This document shows, one piece after another, positions 1 to 8,231 of a stretch of 64,000 nucleotides of DNA (position 1 is its first letter; every line of letters starts with the position of its first letter). The stretch spans positions 113,271-177,270 of the forward strand of contig JADJTL010000006.1 of the NCBI GenBank assembly GCA_016711215.1, given 5' to 3'. The position numbers and the translations under genes are program-made. This stretch comes from Pseudomonadota bacterium. Its GTDB lineage: Bacteria > Myxococcota_A > Polyangia > GCA-2747355. The notes below the pieces were generated by a model that saw only the letters and a program-made list of their open reading frames with translations, did not search any database and was not told the origin of the DNA.

Positions 1-309
1 CTCGTGTCGCGGCACGTCTCGCAAGCGCCGACTGTCGAGCCAGTTGAGCGCCCGGTGTCGCACCACGCCGAGGAGCCAAGCGCGAAACTTCGCCGGCTCC
101 CGACAGGTGTCCAGCTTGGTGAAGGCCGAGAGCAGCGCGTCCTGCGCGATATCCTCCGCGTCTGCAGGTCGCCCGACCACGGCGAGGGCCACCGCGTAGG
201 CCGCACGCAGGTACGCGCGGGCCAGCCGGGCGAAGGCCTCGCGATCGCCGCTCTGCGCGCGGCTGACGAGGGCAGCGGTGGCGTTCGCTTCGAGCCGCTC
301 AGGCGCCAT
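1..309 (-). CDS. ECF-type RNA polymerase sigma factor, N-terminal part (cut by window edge)
   Basis: Reading the minus strand from ATG at 309 gives about 103 residues matching sigma-70 region 2: RAQSGDREAFARLARAY near the start, then GRPADAEDIAQDALLSAF, then KFRAWLLGVVRHRALNWL. The AEDIAQDALLSAF segment is the classic region 2.2/2.3 signature of extracytoplasmic-function sigma factors. Such proteins direct RNA polymerase to a small stress or envelope regulon, usually under an anti-sigma factor. Region 4 and the stop codon lie beyond the window, so the regulon and any partner cannot be judged. Upstream (310-569) there is no convincing gene. The open plus-strand frame here is only a shadow. Confidence 0.88.
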   Translation of the reverse strand, partial: MAPERLEANATAALVSRAQSGDREAFARLARAYLRAAYAVALAVVGRPADAEDIAQDALLSAFTKLDTCREPAKFRAWLLGVVRHRALNWLDSRRLRDVPRHE

Positions 310-569
310 GGCTAGAGGATTTTCCCCTGATCGGAAGGTGGGCGCGCAAGCGCGCCGGAAGGCGGGCGCTTGCCGCCCGAGGTGTTCCAGTGCCGTCATC
401 CATCCAAGAAAGCCGAGAGCCCGCGAGCGTTAGCGGCCGCCGGTCGATCGCTCTCGCCACCAGGCAAGGCGCGGCGCCCGTTCCAGTCGCGGCGCATGAC
501 AGCATGGCTGGCTGCTTGCGCTGGTCGAGGGCCAGCGAGCCTGGCCCGCGTGGGGCGCGCCTGAGCGTC

Positions 570-1700
570 TCACCCGCCAGGGGAGGCCCTCAAGCCTTGG
601 GCTGCTGAGAAGTACTCGAGCTCGTCGAGGTGGAACTCCCCGTAGACGAAATCGCCCGCGGGGGTCTTCCAGACCGCGTCGCCTCGCGCGGGGATCCGGA
701 CGCCGGCGAAGTCGCGGTGGTCGCGCAGCGGGGTGGACCACGGGAGCCTGCTGAAGCTCTTGCCGTCCGCGGAGTAGAACCGATCCTCGGAGACGAAGTT
801 AATCAAATCGCCTTGCTCGTCAAAGGTCAGGACCGCCGCGACCGCCTGGTCGCCGCGGTCGAAGCGGCCCCGGACCGAGTGCGCATCGATCGTGGTCCAG
901 CGCGCGGGGACCTCGACCAGCGCTGCCGGCGCCAGCATGCATAGCTCGTTGAAGATCGTGACCGTCTCGCTCTGGTTCATTGCGGGGCCACGACCGTCGA
1001 CGACGTCGACGAGCGAGAACACGCGCACGCGGAAGCGGGCCTCGGCGCCGACGAACTCGTGGTAGGCGTCGACGGGAACGCCGAAGAGGGAGGCCCGCAT
1101 GACAAAGAGGCGCGCGGAGGGGGCGATGAAGTTGCGCTGCTCGGAGGTGAAGGCCATCCAGCGACCGTCGAGGCCCTGACGGAAGCGTCCATGGAAGCGC
1201 GCACGGAAGCCCAAGACGCGGGGCTTGCCCAGCACGCGCGCGCGTCGCAGATAGGTCTGGAGCAGGGGCGGCAGCGCCTCGAGCTCGGCCTCGCTCACGA
1301 GGGCCGCGGAGGTGGGAAGCTGCGCGAGGTGGCGGGCGCTCGCGAGCGCGTAGAGTGAGCCGAAGCTGCGCGGCGCGGCCTCGAGGATCGCGAAGGCTAG
1401 CGGGACGGCCACGATGACGTTGGCGAGGGTCCCGAACTTGGCGTCCGACCAGGCGAGGACGATCAGGCCCTGCGAGAGCAGCAGCGTCGGCAGCGCGAGC
1501 ATCCACCAGCGTGAGGGCGTTGCCTGGAGCATCACGGCAGAGGTCAAGAACCCAAGGGCCGCGAGGAGCCAGCAGACGCCGCCGGTGGGGCCGATCGGCA
1601 GCTTGAGCGCCGCGAGCTCCGCGATGCCGAAGCCCTTGGCGGCGCCCAGTAGGTGGGTCGCGCCGTGAACGACCAGCAGGAGCGCCAGGACGCTGCGCAT
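570..1700 (-). CDS. DUF6544-family membrane protein
   Basis: 376 residues from ATG at 1700. The first ~120 residues contain four hydrophobic segments (starting with ALLLVVHGATHLLG, and including a WWMLALPTLLLSQ stretch), followed by a soluble C-terminal domain of ~250 residues with the conserved run LPPLLQTYLRRA, then FRARFHGRFR, and PARWTTIDAHSVRGRF. This combination is characteristic of DUF6544 proteins. No biochemical function is established for the family. The gene is monocistronic here; the next minus-strand gene ends 60 bases upstream. Confidence 0.75.
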   Translation of the reverse strand: MRSVLALLLVVHGATHLLGAAKGFGIAELAALKLPIGPTGGVCWLLAALGFLTSAVMLQATPSRWWMLALPTLLLSQGLIVLAWSDAKFGTLANVIVAVPLAFAILEAAPRSFGSLYALASARHLAQLPTSAALVSEAELEALPPLLQTYLRRARVLGKPRVLGFRARFHGRFRQGLDGRWMAFTSEQRNFIAPSARLFVMRASLFGVPVDAYHEFVGAEARFRVRVFSLVDVVDGRGPAMNQSETVTIFNELCMLAPAALVEVPARWTTIDAHSVRGRFDRGDQAVAAVLTFDEQGDLINFVSEDRFYSADGKSFSRLPWSTPLRDHRDFAGVRIPARGDAVWKTPAGDFVYGEFHLDELEYFSAAQGLRASPGG

Positions 1701-1762
1701 GGTGCGCTAGCGCGCCCTAGCCGGGGTCGTCAGGGCCTCCGGGTGGCCACTCCGCAGCCGAC

Positions 1763-2953
1763 TCATCGACGACAGCTCGCGCCACGGCAGCTCCAGGGCT
1801 GGCCAGAGCCGGCGACCGACGGCGCGCCGTGCGCCGATCCCTCAGCGGCCGCGCTTCGTGGCGTGTGGGTAGAGCGAGCGGCGCCGGCCAGGCTACCGCT
1901 CAACGCCCAGCGAAGCGCGTCCGCCGACGGGCGCACTGGCGCTACCGAGCGGGTCGGCGGCGGCAGGCGCGTGGCCGTCATCGATTGTCCCTGCAACCGG
2001 GGCTCTCCGTCGCGCGCGTCGAGGCCCAGCCGCCAGGTCGCGCTTACCCGGCGCTCGGGGCGCGATCCGTCCGCCGCGCTGACGCGAGCGGAGAGCCTCA
2101 GATACGCCGGTTCGGTCAAGGCGACGGGCCCGCTGAGGCGCCCAGAGCGCCCTTCGTCTGCGTTCGAGCGCTGCGCCGGCGCGGTCGAGAGTCCCGCCCA
2201 GACGACGAGCGGGCCGTGCGCGATGCCGCCCCAGACGAAGAGCCGCGCTTCTTCGAGCTCACCGCGCCAATAGGGCACCAAGAGCAGGCGCAGCTCCCGG
2301 TCGGAGATCTGGGCGAGGCGCCACGGTTCTCTCTGCAGCGCGTGCAGGGCGGCTGGCGGTAGCATCCAAAGCACATCGGTGTTGTCGTGGGGGCTGCGCA
2401 ACACGAGCGCGTCGTCGACCGCGCGCGGAGGGTGGGGGCGCGGGAGCCGGCCGTTGGCGGCCGGTGTGTGCCAATCGAGCGTGAGGCCGGCGGGTAGCGG
2501 CGGTTTGCCAGCCGCGCCCGATCCCACCCGCTGAGCCACCGCGCTCCGATAGCCCTCGGGCTGGGTGAAGCGCGCAGCGATCACGCCCGCGGGGAGGGCG
2601 GGTGCCGGCGTGTATTGGTCCTGCCGCTCCAGCACCCCGAGCGCAGCCCGATGGAGCTCTAGCAGGTTCGCGCGCGCCTTCACCTCGGCGGCAAGTGCGC
2701 TGGGGAACGCCACGCCGAGCCGGAGCAGCAAGGCAGGAAAGGCATTCGTGACCGCCTCGAACTGCGCGAGGGTCAAGGCACCTGAGCGATGCCCCACCAC
2801 CGTGGCAAGCTCGGAGCAGCGCGTAGCCAGCGCGTCGCGCCAGGTGTCGCTCGCGCTCTCATAGGCGGTGGCGGGCCGGGCGGCGGTCAGCAGCGCGAGG
2901 AGCGCCAGCTGCCGCGTCCATCGCTGAGGCGCTGAGCGCTGGCGGCGGGACAT
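1763..2953 (-). CDS. Secreted protein of unknown function
   Basis: 396 residues from the ATG at 2953, chosen because it is followed by a clean signal peptide (basic MSRRQRSAPQRW, hydrophobic LALLALLTAARPATA, cleavage probably after ATA) and preceded by GGAGG at about 13 bases. The frame is open much farther upstream, but that extension runs through the neighbouring genes and is not used. I do not recognise a family. The mature protein is rich in Ala, Arg and Leu, with no cysteine motif or obvious repeat. The last ~60 residues are low-complexity, Ser/Ala/Pro-rich. It lies downstream of the DoxX/cytochrome-like pair on the same strand and could be co-transcribed with them. Confidence 0.6.
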   Translation of the reverse strand: MSRRQRSAPQRWTRQLALLALLTAARPATAYESASDTWRDALATRCSELATVVGHRSGALTLAQFEAVTNAFPALLLRLGVAFPSALAAEVKARANLLELHRAALGVLERQDQYTPAPALPAGVIAARFTQPEGYRSAVAQRVGSGAAGKPPLPAGLTLDWHTPAANGRLPRPHPPRAVDDALVLRSPHDNTDVLWMLPPAALHALQREPWRLAQISDRELRLLLVPYWRGELEEARLFVWGGIAHGPLVVWAGLSTAPAQRSNADEGRSGRLSGPVALTEPAYLRLSARVSAADGSRPERRVSATWRLGLDARDGEPRLQGQSMTATRLPPPTRSVAPVRPSADALRWALSGSLAGAARSTHTPRSAAAEGSAHGAPSVAGSGQPWSCRGASCRR

Positions 2954-3056
2954 CACTGCTAGGTTGCCTCCGCGCTGGTCAGCAGCGCGCACCCGACGTG
3001 CGTGACGTCGGCCAGGTTCGTCCTGCAGGGCGCGGTCGCCAGCGGCGCCTGGTCGT

Positions 3057-3588
3057 TCATGGCGTAAGCGGATCGAGGTTCGGAATGCTGTGACCCGGCA
3101 CGAGGGGATCCTCGATGAACCCATGACCGGAGGCCAGGTGGCACGCGTTGCGTGCTGTAGCCGCCCTCGCGAACGCAGCGGCCGGCTGGGTGCGGTCGTG
3201 CGTCGCCAGCGTGTGTCGGAGGTCCCCAGGGTTCGTCTGGACGAAGGCCTGCGCCAGCGCCGGAAGAAGCGCCGGGTGCCGCTCCTTGGGCGGCGCGGCA
3301 TGCGGCAGCGTGTCCTCGAATGGATCCTCCAACTCGCCGAGCTGGTAGGTTGGCGAGGTCTTGGCGCCCCGCGGCGGTGGCGTGCCCCAGCAATTCGAAG
3401 CGGCGCCCTACCTTGGCCATCGCCGTGCCGTAGCCGAGGACGCGTGGGGAAGCTGCCGTCCCGGCGCGCTGCTCGGGAGCAGGTCGCGAGCGCGCGAGCA
3501 TCAAGACCAAGGCGAGGGCCGAGCCACGGCCGAGGAAGCTGCCGAGGAAGCTGCCGAGGAAGCTGCCGAGGAAGCGGCCGCGTGTCAT
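3057..3588 (-). pseudogene. Cytochrome c-like periplasmic protein, frameshifted and lacking one heme cysteine
   Basis: Start ATG at 3588 overlaps the DoxX stop (ATGA). The first frame gives a signal peptide (MTRGRFLGSFLGSFLGSFLG, then ALALVLMLARSR) and the helix GRRFELLGHATAAGRQDLAN. One extra base near 3345 throws the frame off. The other frame continues naturally with YQLGELEDPFEDTLPHA, NPGDLRHTLATHD and the end ARNACHLASGHGFIEDP, with stop at 3057. In this family of small deltaproteobacterial cytochromes the last segment normally carries a CxxCH heme site (CNACH). Here the first cysteine codon reads CGC (Arg). Either the gene is decaying or the sequence has two errors. The signal peptide is padded by a 12-base tandem repeat (see that entry). 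Confidence 0.6.
3531..3578. repeat. 12-bp tandem repeat, four units
   Basis: Unit CGAGGAAGCTGC four times in a row (the last unit has one change). On the minus strand it encodes FLGS repeats inside the signal peptide of the cytochrome-like gene. It is one of several 12-base, frame-preserving tandem repeats in the left part of the window. Confidence 0.9.
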
Positions 3589-4082
3589 CGCGCCTCCGCC
3601 TGCGTGGCCTGGCTGGGAGGCGCCAGCGCTCGCTCCTTCGCCAGCAAAGCGTCGAGCGACCAAGGTCCGGCGCCGACGATGCCGAGGAAGGCCGCACTGC
3701 CTAGCATTGCGAGGTCGGTGCGGGACTCGTGAAGGAACGCCCAGAATCCGGCCTTCGGCGCGAAGGTGTGCGCGAAGATCCAGTAGCCGTGTCCGAGCAG
3801 GATCGGCAGCTTGGTCGAGGCCAGCGCGACGAGCATGTCGATGATCAGCGGGATCGCGGCGAGGCGGGTCGCCAGGCCGAGGATGATCAGCGTGCCGCAG
3901 ACGATCTCCACCACGCCGACGAAGGGGCCCATGAACTCAGGCGCCGGGATCCCGATGCGCGCGAAGCGCCCTGCGCCTTGCGCCGCGGCGTGCAAGAACT
4001 TCTGGAGGCCCTCCGAGGCGAAAATCAGCCCGACCACCAAGCGGATGAGGATGGCTGCTGGTGTTGGATTGGATCGCAGCAA
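3585..4082 (-). CDS. DoxX-family membrane protein
   Basis: About 165 residues with four hydrophobic segments: ILIRLVVGLIFASEGLQKF at the N-terminus, EFMGPFVGVVEIVCGTLIIL, AAIPLIIDMLVALASTK and a C-terminal MLGSAAFLGIVGAG. The RLVVGLIFASEGLQK and FVGVVEIVCG patterns are those of the DoxX/DoxD quinone-associated membrane family. The start is uncertain: no ATG is available before the first helix. TTG at 4082 has GGAGG about 14 bases upstream, whereas GTG at 4097 is only two bases from it, so TTG is preferred. The stop overlaps the next gene's ATG (ATGA), so the two are translationally coupled. Confidence 0.8.
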   Translation of the reverse strand: MLRSNPTPAAILIRLVVGLIFASEGLQKFLHAAAQGAGRFARIGIPAPEFMGPFVGVVEIVCGTLIILGLATRLAAIPLIIDMLVALASTKLPILLGHGYWIFAHTFAPKAGFWAFLHESRTDLAMLGSAAFLGIVGAGPWSLDALLAKERALAPPSQATQAEAR

Positions 4083-4190
4083 GCCCGAGTTATACACGCC
4101 TCCCGCCTGCCGGACCACGCCCCTAGCGTGGTCCTTGGGTCCGGGAATTCGCCGGCCTCGGAGCTCGCCTCTGGGTGTCGGAAACAGGGG

Positions 4191-4224
4191 CCTGGAGCGC
4201 GACCTGGAGCGCGACCTGGACCGA
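4191..4224. repeat. 12-bp tandem repeat between genes
   Basis: CCTGGAGCGCGA twice in tandem plus a degenerate third unit, just downstream of the 4235-4837 gene. A degraded relative (gacctggagcggaacctg) occurs at about 52,872 in another intergenic gap. Confidence 0.75.
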
Positions 4225-4234
4225 GTGCGGGGCC

Positions 4235-4837
4235 CTAGCTCTTGACCATCGCATGGGCATGGAGCTCGTTTCCTTGGCCGAGGAGGGCTCGGAGGGCGCG
4301 CTTGCGCTTGACGCGCACCACGATGATCGTGCCCAGCCCGAGCAGCGAGATGAGGCCGGCGACGATGATCGGCGCGACCAGCGAGCTCATCAACCCGGAG
4401 CCGGCGGAAATGACGATGCGCTGGCCCTTGTCTCCATCGTAGGCGCAGTCCATGCGGTAGGCACCCTTCGTGGCGACCTCGAACTGGAAGATCGATGCGC
4501 CGGCGTACCCGCCCAGACTGTAGGAGGAGGCCGCCGTCGGGGACTTCAGTTTGACAGCGCTGCCATCGTCCCGCGTTAGCCCACAGCTCAGCCCCGACAA
4601 TGAGGCGCCCGTGGCGTAAAGCGCGCCACCGATGGCGCTGCGAGACTCGTAGAACGCGGTGTACTTGCCGGGCGCGAAGTCGAACTGATGTTGCCCGGGG
4701 AAGACCGCTCGTTGGAGGCCGGAGACCTTCTCCTGCATCCCTCGCGAGAGGGTGACGGCGGGCGTGAAACAAGCTCCCAACCAAAGGATCACGCCAGCGA
4801 CGTACCACCAGCGACTCGGACCAACGTTGGTGCTCAT
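4235..4837 (-). CDS. Membrane-anchored protein of unknown function
   Basis: 200 residues from ATG at 4837. There is one hydrophobic segment at the N-terminus (WWYVAGVILWLGACFTPAV), a ~120-residue extracytoplasmic region with two Cys (LSGLSCGLTRDDG, YRMDCAYDGD), a second membrane span near the C-terminus (LVAPIIVAGLISLLGLGTII) and a basic cytosolic tail (VRVKRKRALRALL). The two-span, cysteine-pair layout is typical of small uncharacterised Gram-negative membrane proteins. No family name can be given with confidence. It appears to be a single-gene unit. Confidence 0.65.
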   Translation of the reverse strand: MSTNVGPSRWWYVAGVILWLGACFTPAVTLSRGMQEKVSGLQRAVFPGQHQFDFAPGKYTAFYESRSAIGGALYATGASLSGLSCGLTRDDGSAVKLKSPTAASSYSLGGYAGASIFQFEVATKGAYRMDCAYDGDKGQRIVISAGSGLMSSLVAPIIVAGLISLLGLGTIIVVRVKRKRALRALLGQGNELHAHAMVKS

Positions 4838-5283
4838 GGTGTCTTTTCTCTCCTCGTCTGTGCGGATGGTCTATGCGGACCGGCTTCGGATTCGATCCGG
4901 GCGTCGAGCGTGCGCGGGTCGGTCCGGATACGGCCCTGGGGGGCGATTGCCCGATTGCGCGGTCCTTATCGGGCCGAGCGCCGCGCAGGTTGCGCGGCGT
5001 TTCACCCGACGACGCGGTCGCCCCGGCCACCAGGCACGCTGGTGGGGCTCGGCACGCGGAGCGTCCTGCCGCGATGCGGGTGTCTGCCGCGAGGCGGGTG
5101 CCAGGAAGAAGCGACGCAAGCGCTCGGGCGCGCGCGCAACACAGACGGCGAGACCTTGGTCGTGTAAGGTCGGCGCTGCCGTGGCGAGGGCCGCAGTCGG
5201 TTGCCCTTTGCGCTCCGTTCCAACAGAAGAGCTGGCGCGCGGGTGGCGCGCGTCCGCTCACCGCCAGGTGTCAGGGAGGCCCG
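4838..5283. other. 446 bp without a recognisable gene
   Basis: Very GC-rich and divergently flanked: the membrane protein reads leftwards and the SRPBCC gene rightwards, so both promoters must lie here. Several long frames are open but none resembles a protein. No terminator or clear -35/-10 pair was found by eye. Confidence 0.5.
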
Positions 5284-5733
5284 ATGAGACGCTATGCCGC
5301 GCGAACGACGATCCGTGCCACGCCAGAGCGGGTGTGGAGCATCCTCACCGACCTCGAACGCTGGCCGACCTGGAATACGACGATTACCAGCGTCGAGGGC
5401 AAGCTCGCGCTGGGTGAGAAGGTCACGGTGCGGGTGAAGCTTGCGCCAGGGCAGGCCTTCCCGGTCAAGGTGACGGCGCTCGATCCTCCGCAGACGATGG
5501 TATGGCGCGGGGGGATGCCGCTCGGCTGCCTCTTCAAGGGCGAGCGCACCTATCGGATCGCGCCCAAGGCCGGCGACGAGGCCGGCGACGAGGCCGGCGA
5601 CAGGGTCGAGTTCTCGATGGAGGAGGTCTTCGACGGCCTCTTGTCGGGGTTGATTACCAGGGCGATCCCAGACCTGCAGCCCACCTTCGACGAGTTCGCC
5701 GCCTGCCTGAAGGCGGAGGCCGAGAGCAAGTGA
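5284..5733 (+). CDS. SRPBCC-superfamily protein (polyketide cyclase/START-like)
   Basis: 149 residues from ATG at 5284, with GGGAGG four bases upstream. Opens with RRYAARTTIRATPERVWSIL, then DLERWPTWNTTITSVEG, the standard beginning of the SRPBCC helix-grip fold that binds hydrophobic ligands. It ends with a helix (LQPTFDEFAACLKAE) closing the pocket. Length is normal for the family. A 12-base repeat (5569-5601) inserts GDEAGDEAGD in a surface loop before the last strands. The ligand cannot be predicted. Confidence 0.82.
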   Translation: MRRYAARTTIRATPERVWSILTDLERWPTWNTTITSVEGKLALGEKVTVRVKLAPGQAFPVKVTALDPPQTMVWRGGMPLGCLFKGERTYRIAPKAGDEAGDEAGDRVEFSMEEVFDGLLSGLITRAIPDLQPTFDEFAACLKAEAESK

Positions 5734-5820
5734 CGCGCCGATCGTGAGGGTGCCGCGCCGCCAGCCTGCGCCAGGCGTTGGCGGCTCGAGCCGCGGAGGC
5801 GATCCTCAAGGGTGACGATG

Positions 5821-6170
5821 ATGCCCGAACGCTTGCTCCTGCCGACGGGCGCGACGGGCTTCGTCGGTGGCGCGGTGCGACCCGCGCTGGCCCGCGAGGG
5901 GTGGCGCCCTGCCTGTCTCACGCGGGGGTTTGCGCGCGCGCCCAAGCACGCGAGCCGACGCTCGACTGAACGCTCGACTGAACGCTCGACTGAACGCTCG
6001 ACTGAACGCTCGACTGAACGCTCGACTGAACGCTCGACTGAACGCTCGACTGGGTGCAGGGCGACGTGGGCGATCCCGTCTCGCGCGCTCGCGCGCTCGA
6101 CGGTTGCCAGGCCGCGCGCTATCGGGTCCACGGAATCGGCGAGGGCCGCAACGACCACCGGCATGATTGA
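5821..6170 (+). pseudogene. Remnant of an NmrA/YbjT-like NAD(P)-binding epimerase
   Basis: The frame from ATG 5821 starts PERLLLPTGATGFVGGAVR, a dinucleotide-binding loop (TGATGFVGG), followed by LAREGW. It then runs into a 12-base repeat tract encoding RSTE units. After the tract, a different frame carries the expected continuation: DWVQGDVGDPVSRARALDG, then CQAARYRVHGIGEG, stop at 6168-6170. Together these match the first ~110 residues of YbjT/NmrA-like proteins. The remaining ~200 residues are missing. The gene is both frameshifted by the repeat tract and truncated. Confidence 0.65.
5959..6054. repeat. 12-bp tandem repeat, seven full units plus a partial one
   Basis: CGCTCGACTGAA repeated head to tail from 5959 to 6042, followed by CGCTCGACTG. 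The unit is a multiple of three and encodes RSTE on the plus strand. It sits exactly where the ancestral epimerase would read ...LDWVQGD, so it grew from coding sequence by slippage. Confidence 0.95.
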
Positions 6171-6220
6171 GGGCGGCCGCGACCTTCTCCCAGGCGCCCG
6201 GAGCAGCCGGCCTCGAGCGC

Positions 6221-6382
6221 AGCGTTTGCCTGGACGGGGTCGCCCTCGCTGGTGGCGGTCGCGCTCTGTTGCGGGCTCGCTTGGGGCGCTCTGCGCGCCA
6301 AGCGAGCCTCGTACCCGCCCTGGTGGCTCATCTGCTGTGGAACGCGATCGTGCTGCTCGGGCTACCGCTGGGGCCGCGATAG
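6221..6382 (+). pseudogene. C-terminal remnant of a CPBP-family intramembrane protease
   Basis: Two frames must be joined near 6300: VAVALCCGLAWGALRAK, then ASLVPALVAHLLWNAIVLL with stop at 6380-6382. The pattern GLAWGxLRxxxxSLVPALVAHLLWN is the last conserved block of CPBP/CAAX-like membrane proteases. The N-terminal helices and the catalytic EE and FxxxH blocks are absent. With the adjacent epimerase remnant this marks 5.8-6.4 kb as a decayed stretch. Confidence 0.5.
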
Positions 6383-6530
6383 CACGCGAGGGCGCGGGTG
6401 CGGATCAGGGCTCGCGGGCCGCCCGTCGCACGTGGCCTGGAGCGCCCGTCGAAGCGTCCCGCGGTTTGGTCGATTTCGAGCTTGAAAACGACCAAGACGA
6501 CCAATAGGCTGTGCGCTGGAGGAGGATTCC

Positions 6531-7448
6531 ATGAAGGCCCTCATCACTGGCGGCACCGGGCTGGTTGGAAGCGCGCTGCTGGGCACCCTGACGGACGCTG
6601 TGGTCCTGAGCCGCGATCCAGCCAAGGCCAGCCAGAGGCTCACCAGCGGACGAGTCCTTCGTTGGGATCCCGCGGCTGAGCCCGCCCCGCTTGAGGCGCT
6701 GCAAGGCATCGAGGCGGTGTTCAACCTGGCGGGCGAGCCCGTCGCCAACGATCGCTGGACGGCGGAAAAGAAACGCCGCATCCGGGAGAGCCGAATCGTC
6801 GGAACCCGCAACCTGGTGGCGGGCCTGAGGCATCTCGACCGCAAGCCCGAGGTGCTCGTCTCGGCGTCGGCGGTTGGTTACTACGGCGACCGCGGCGACG
6901 AGAGGCTCGACGAGTCCGCGCCGGCGGGCGAGGGGTTCCTCGCTGAGGTCTGCGCCGAGTGGGAGCGCGAGGCGCGGGCAGCTGAGGCGCTCGGCGTTCG
7001 CGTGGTTTGCGTGCGTATCGGCATCGTCCTCGCCGCGGGCGGCGGCGCGCTCGCCCGCATGCTCGGGCCCTTCAAGCTGGGTCTGGGCGGCCGACTCGGC
7101 AGCGGCAAGCAGTGGATGCCTTGGATCCATATCGACGACCTCATCGGCGTGCTGCTGCACGCGAGCCGAAGGCAGGATCTGCGTGGGGTCCTCAACGCGG
7201 TGTCGCCACAGCCGGTGACCAACGCTGATTTTACGAGGGCGCTCGGGCGCGCCCTCCACCGGCCCGCCTTCCTGTCGGTGCCGAAGGCGGCGCTGCGCAT
7301 CGCGTTGGGGGAGCTGAGCGAGATCCTGATGGCGTCCCAGCGCGCGCTGCCACACGTCGCTGAACGCAGCGGCTATCTGTTCCAACACCCGGCGCTCGAG
7401 GGCGCGCTCGCTGCCGTCGTGGCGGCTCGCCGGGGAAAGGCGGCATGA
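6531..7448 (+). CDS. TIGR01777-family NAD(P)-dependent epimerase
   Basis: 305 residues from ATG at 6531, with GGAGGA seven bases upstream. N-terminal Rossmann loop TGGTGLVGSALL (residues ~6-17), then VFNLAGEPVANDRWT, SASAVGYYGDRGDE carrying the catalytic-type tyrosine, VCVRIGIVLAAGGGALARML, and WMPWIHIDDLIG: all conserved blocks of the TIGR01777/YfcH group. The C-terminal ~50 residues (VPKAALRIALGELSEILMAS) correspond to DUF1731. The family is an atypical short-chain dehydrogenase whose substrate is unknown. Only three bases separate it from the next gene, so it heads a three-gene operon. Confidence 0.9.
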   Translation: MKALITGGTGLVGSALLGTLTDAVVLSRDPAKASQRLTSGRVLRWDPAAEPAPLEALQGIEAVFNLAGEPVANDRWTAEKKRRIRESRIVGTRNLVAGLRHLDRKPEVLVSASAVGYYGDRGDERLDESAPAGEGFLAEVCAEWEREARAAEALGVRVVCVRIGIVLAAGGGALARMLGPFKLGLGGRLGSGKQWMPWIHIDDLIGVLLHASRRQDLRGVLNAVSPQPVTNADFTRALGRALHRPAFLSVPKAALRIALGELSEILMASQRALPHVAERSGYLFQHPALEGALAAVVAARRGKAA

Positions 7449-7451
7449 AGC

Positions 7452-8219
7452 ATGGGACGCGCTTGCACAACGGCACAGGCCGGGGCTCTCGGCCTGATGG
7501 TTTGCGCGTGGGCGCTGCTCGCTGCTCGGCCCGCCGCGGCCGACGGCATCGAAGCGGACTTCGAGGCGGGCGTGGTGTCGGCGAGCAGGAACGACGTGCG
7601 CATCCCCGGGGCCGGAGGCACCCAGTTGTCGCTGGTGGGCGACTTGTCCGCGCCGCCAACCCCCGTCTTCCGGTTGCGCGTTGGCTATCGCTTCGGCGAT
7701 CGACACCTGGTCTCCGCGCTTTACGCCCCGCTGCGAATCGACGCCACCGGCGTGCTGAGCCGCGACGCGACCGTTGCCGGACAAACCTACGCCGCGGGTA
7801 GCTCCCTCTTGGGCGTCTATCGCTTCGATTCCTACCGGCTCACCTATCGCTATAGCTTCGTCCGCAACGAGACGGTGGAGGTGGCAGGCGGACTGACGGC
7901 CAAGCTTCGCGATGCCGAGATCAGCATCTATGGAGCCGAGACGGCGAGTAAGAAGAACACGGGCTTCGTTCCGCTGCTGAACTTCCACGTCGGCTGGCGC
8001 CCCGGAGGAGGCTCGCTGGGACTGGTCCTCGACGCCGACGCGCTCGCTGCGCCGCAGGGACGAGCCGAGGACATCTTGCTCGCGGCAACCTGGGCGGCGA
8101 GCGATCGGATGGTGCTCCGCATCGGCTATCGGATGGTCGAGGGCGGCGCCGACAACGACGAGGTCTACAACTTCGCCTGGCTCCACTACGCAGTTGCTGG
8201 CGTCGACTTGCGCTTCTGA
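7452..8219 (+). CDS. Outer-membrane beta-barrel protein with signal peptide
   Basis: 255 residues from ATG at 7452. The signal peptide has hydrophobic core ALGLMVCAWALLAARPAAA, with cleavage probably before DGIEADFE. The mature part alternates polar and hydrophobic residues in amphipathic strands (FRLRVGYRFGDRHLVSALY, YRLTYRYSFVRN, MVLRIGYRMVEGG) and ends in phenylalanine (VDLRF), the signature recognised by the BAM complex. It resembles OmpW/porin-like small barrels without a firm family match. Probably co-transcribed with the epimerase before it and the DCC protein after it. Confidence 0.75.
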   Translation: MGRACTTAQAGALGLMVCAWALLAARPAAADGIEADFEAGVVSASRNDVRIPGAGGTQLSLVGDLSAPPTPVFRLRVGYRFGDRHLVSALYAPLRIDATGVLSRDATVAGQTYAAGSSLLGVYRFDSYRLTYRYSFVRNETVEVAGGLTAKLRDAEISIYGAETASKKNTGFVPLLNFHVGWRPGGGSLGLVLDADALAAPQGRAEDILLAATWAASDRMVLRIGYRMVEGGADNDEVYNFAWLHYAVAGVDLRF

Positions 8220-8231
8220 AGGGAGACGTCC

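Noticed and set aside
2959..3060. 33-residue ORF overlapping the stop of the cytochrome-like gene (ATGA)
   Set aside because: Its frame is the out-of-frame continuation of the broken gene; no similarity or independent support.
5959..6054. Possible CRISPR-like array
   Set aside because: Units are 12 bases, directly adjacent without spacers; a simple tandem repeat. No cas genes or CRISPR repeats were seen anywhere in the window.
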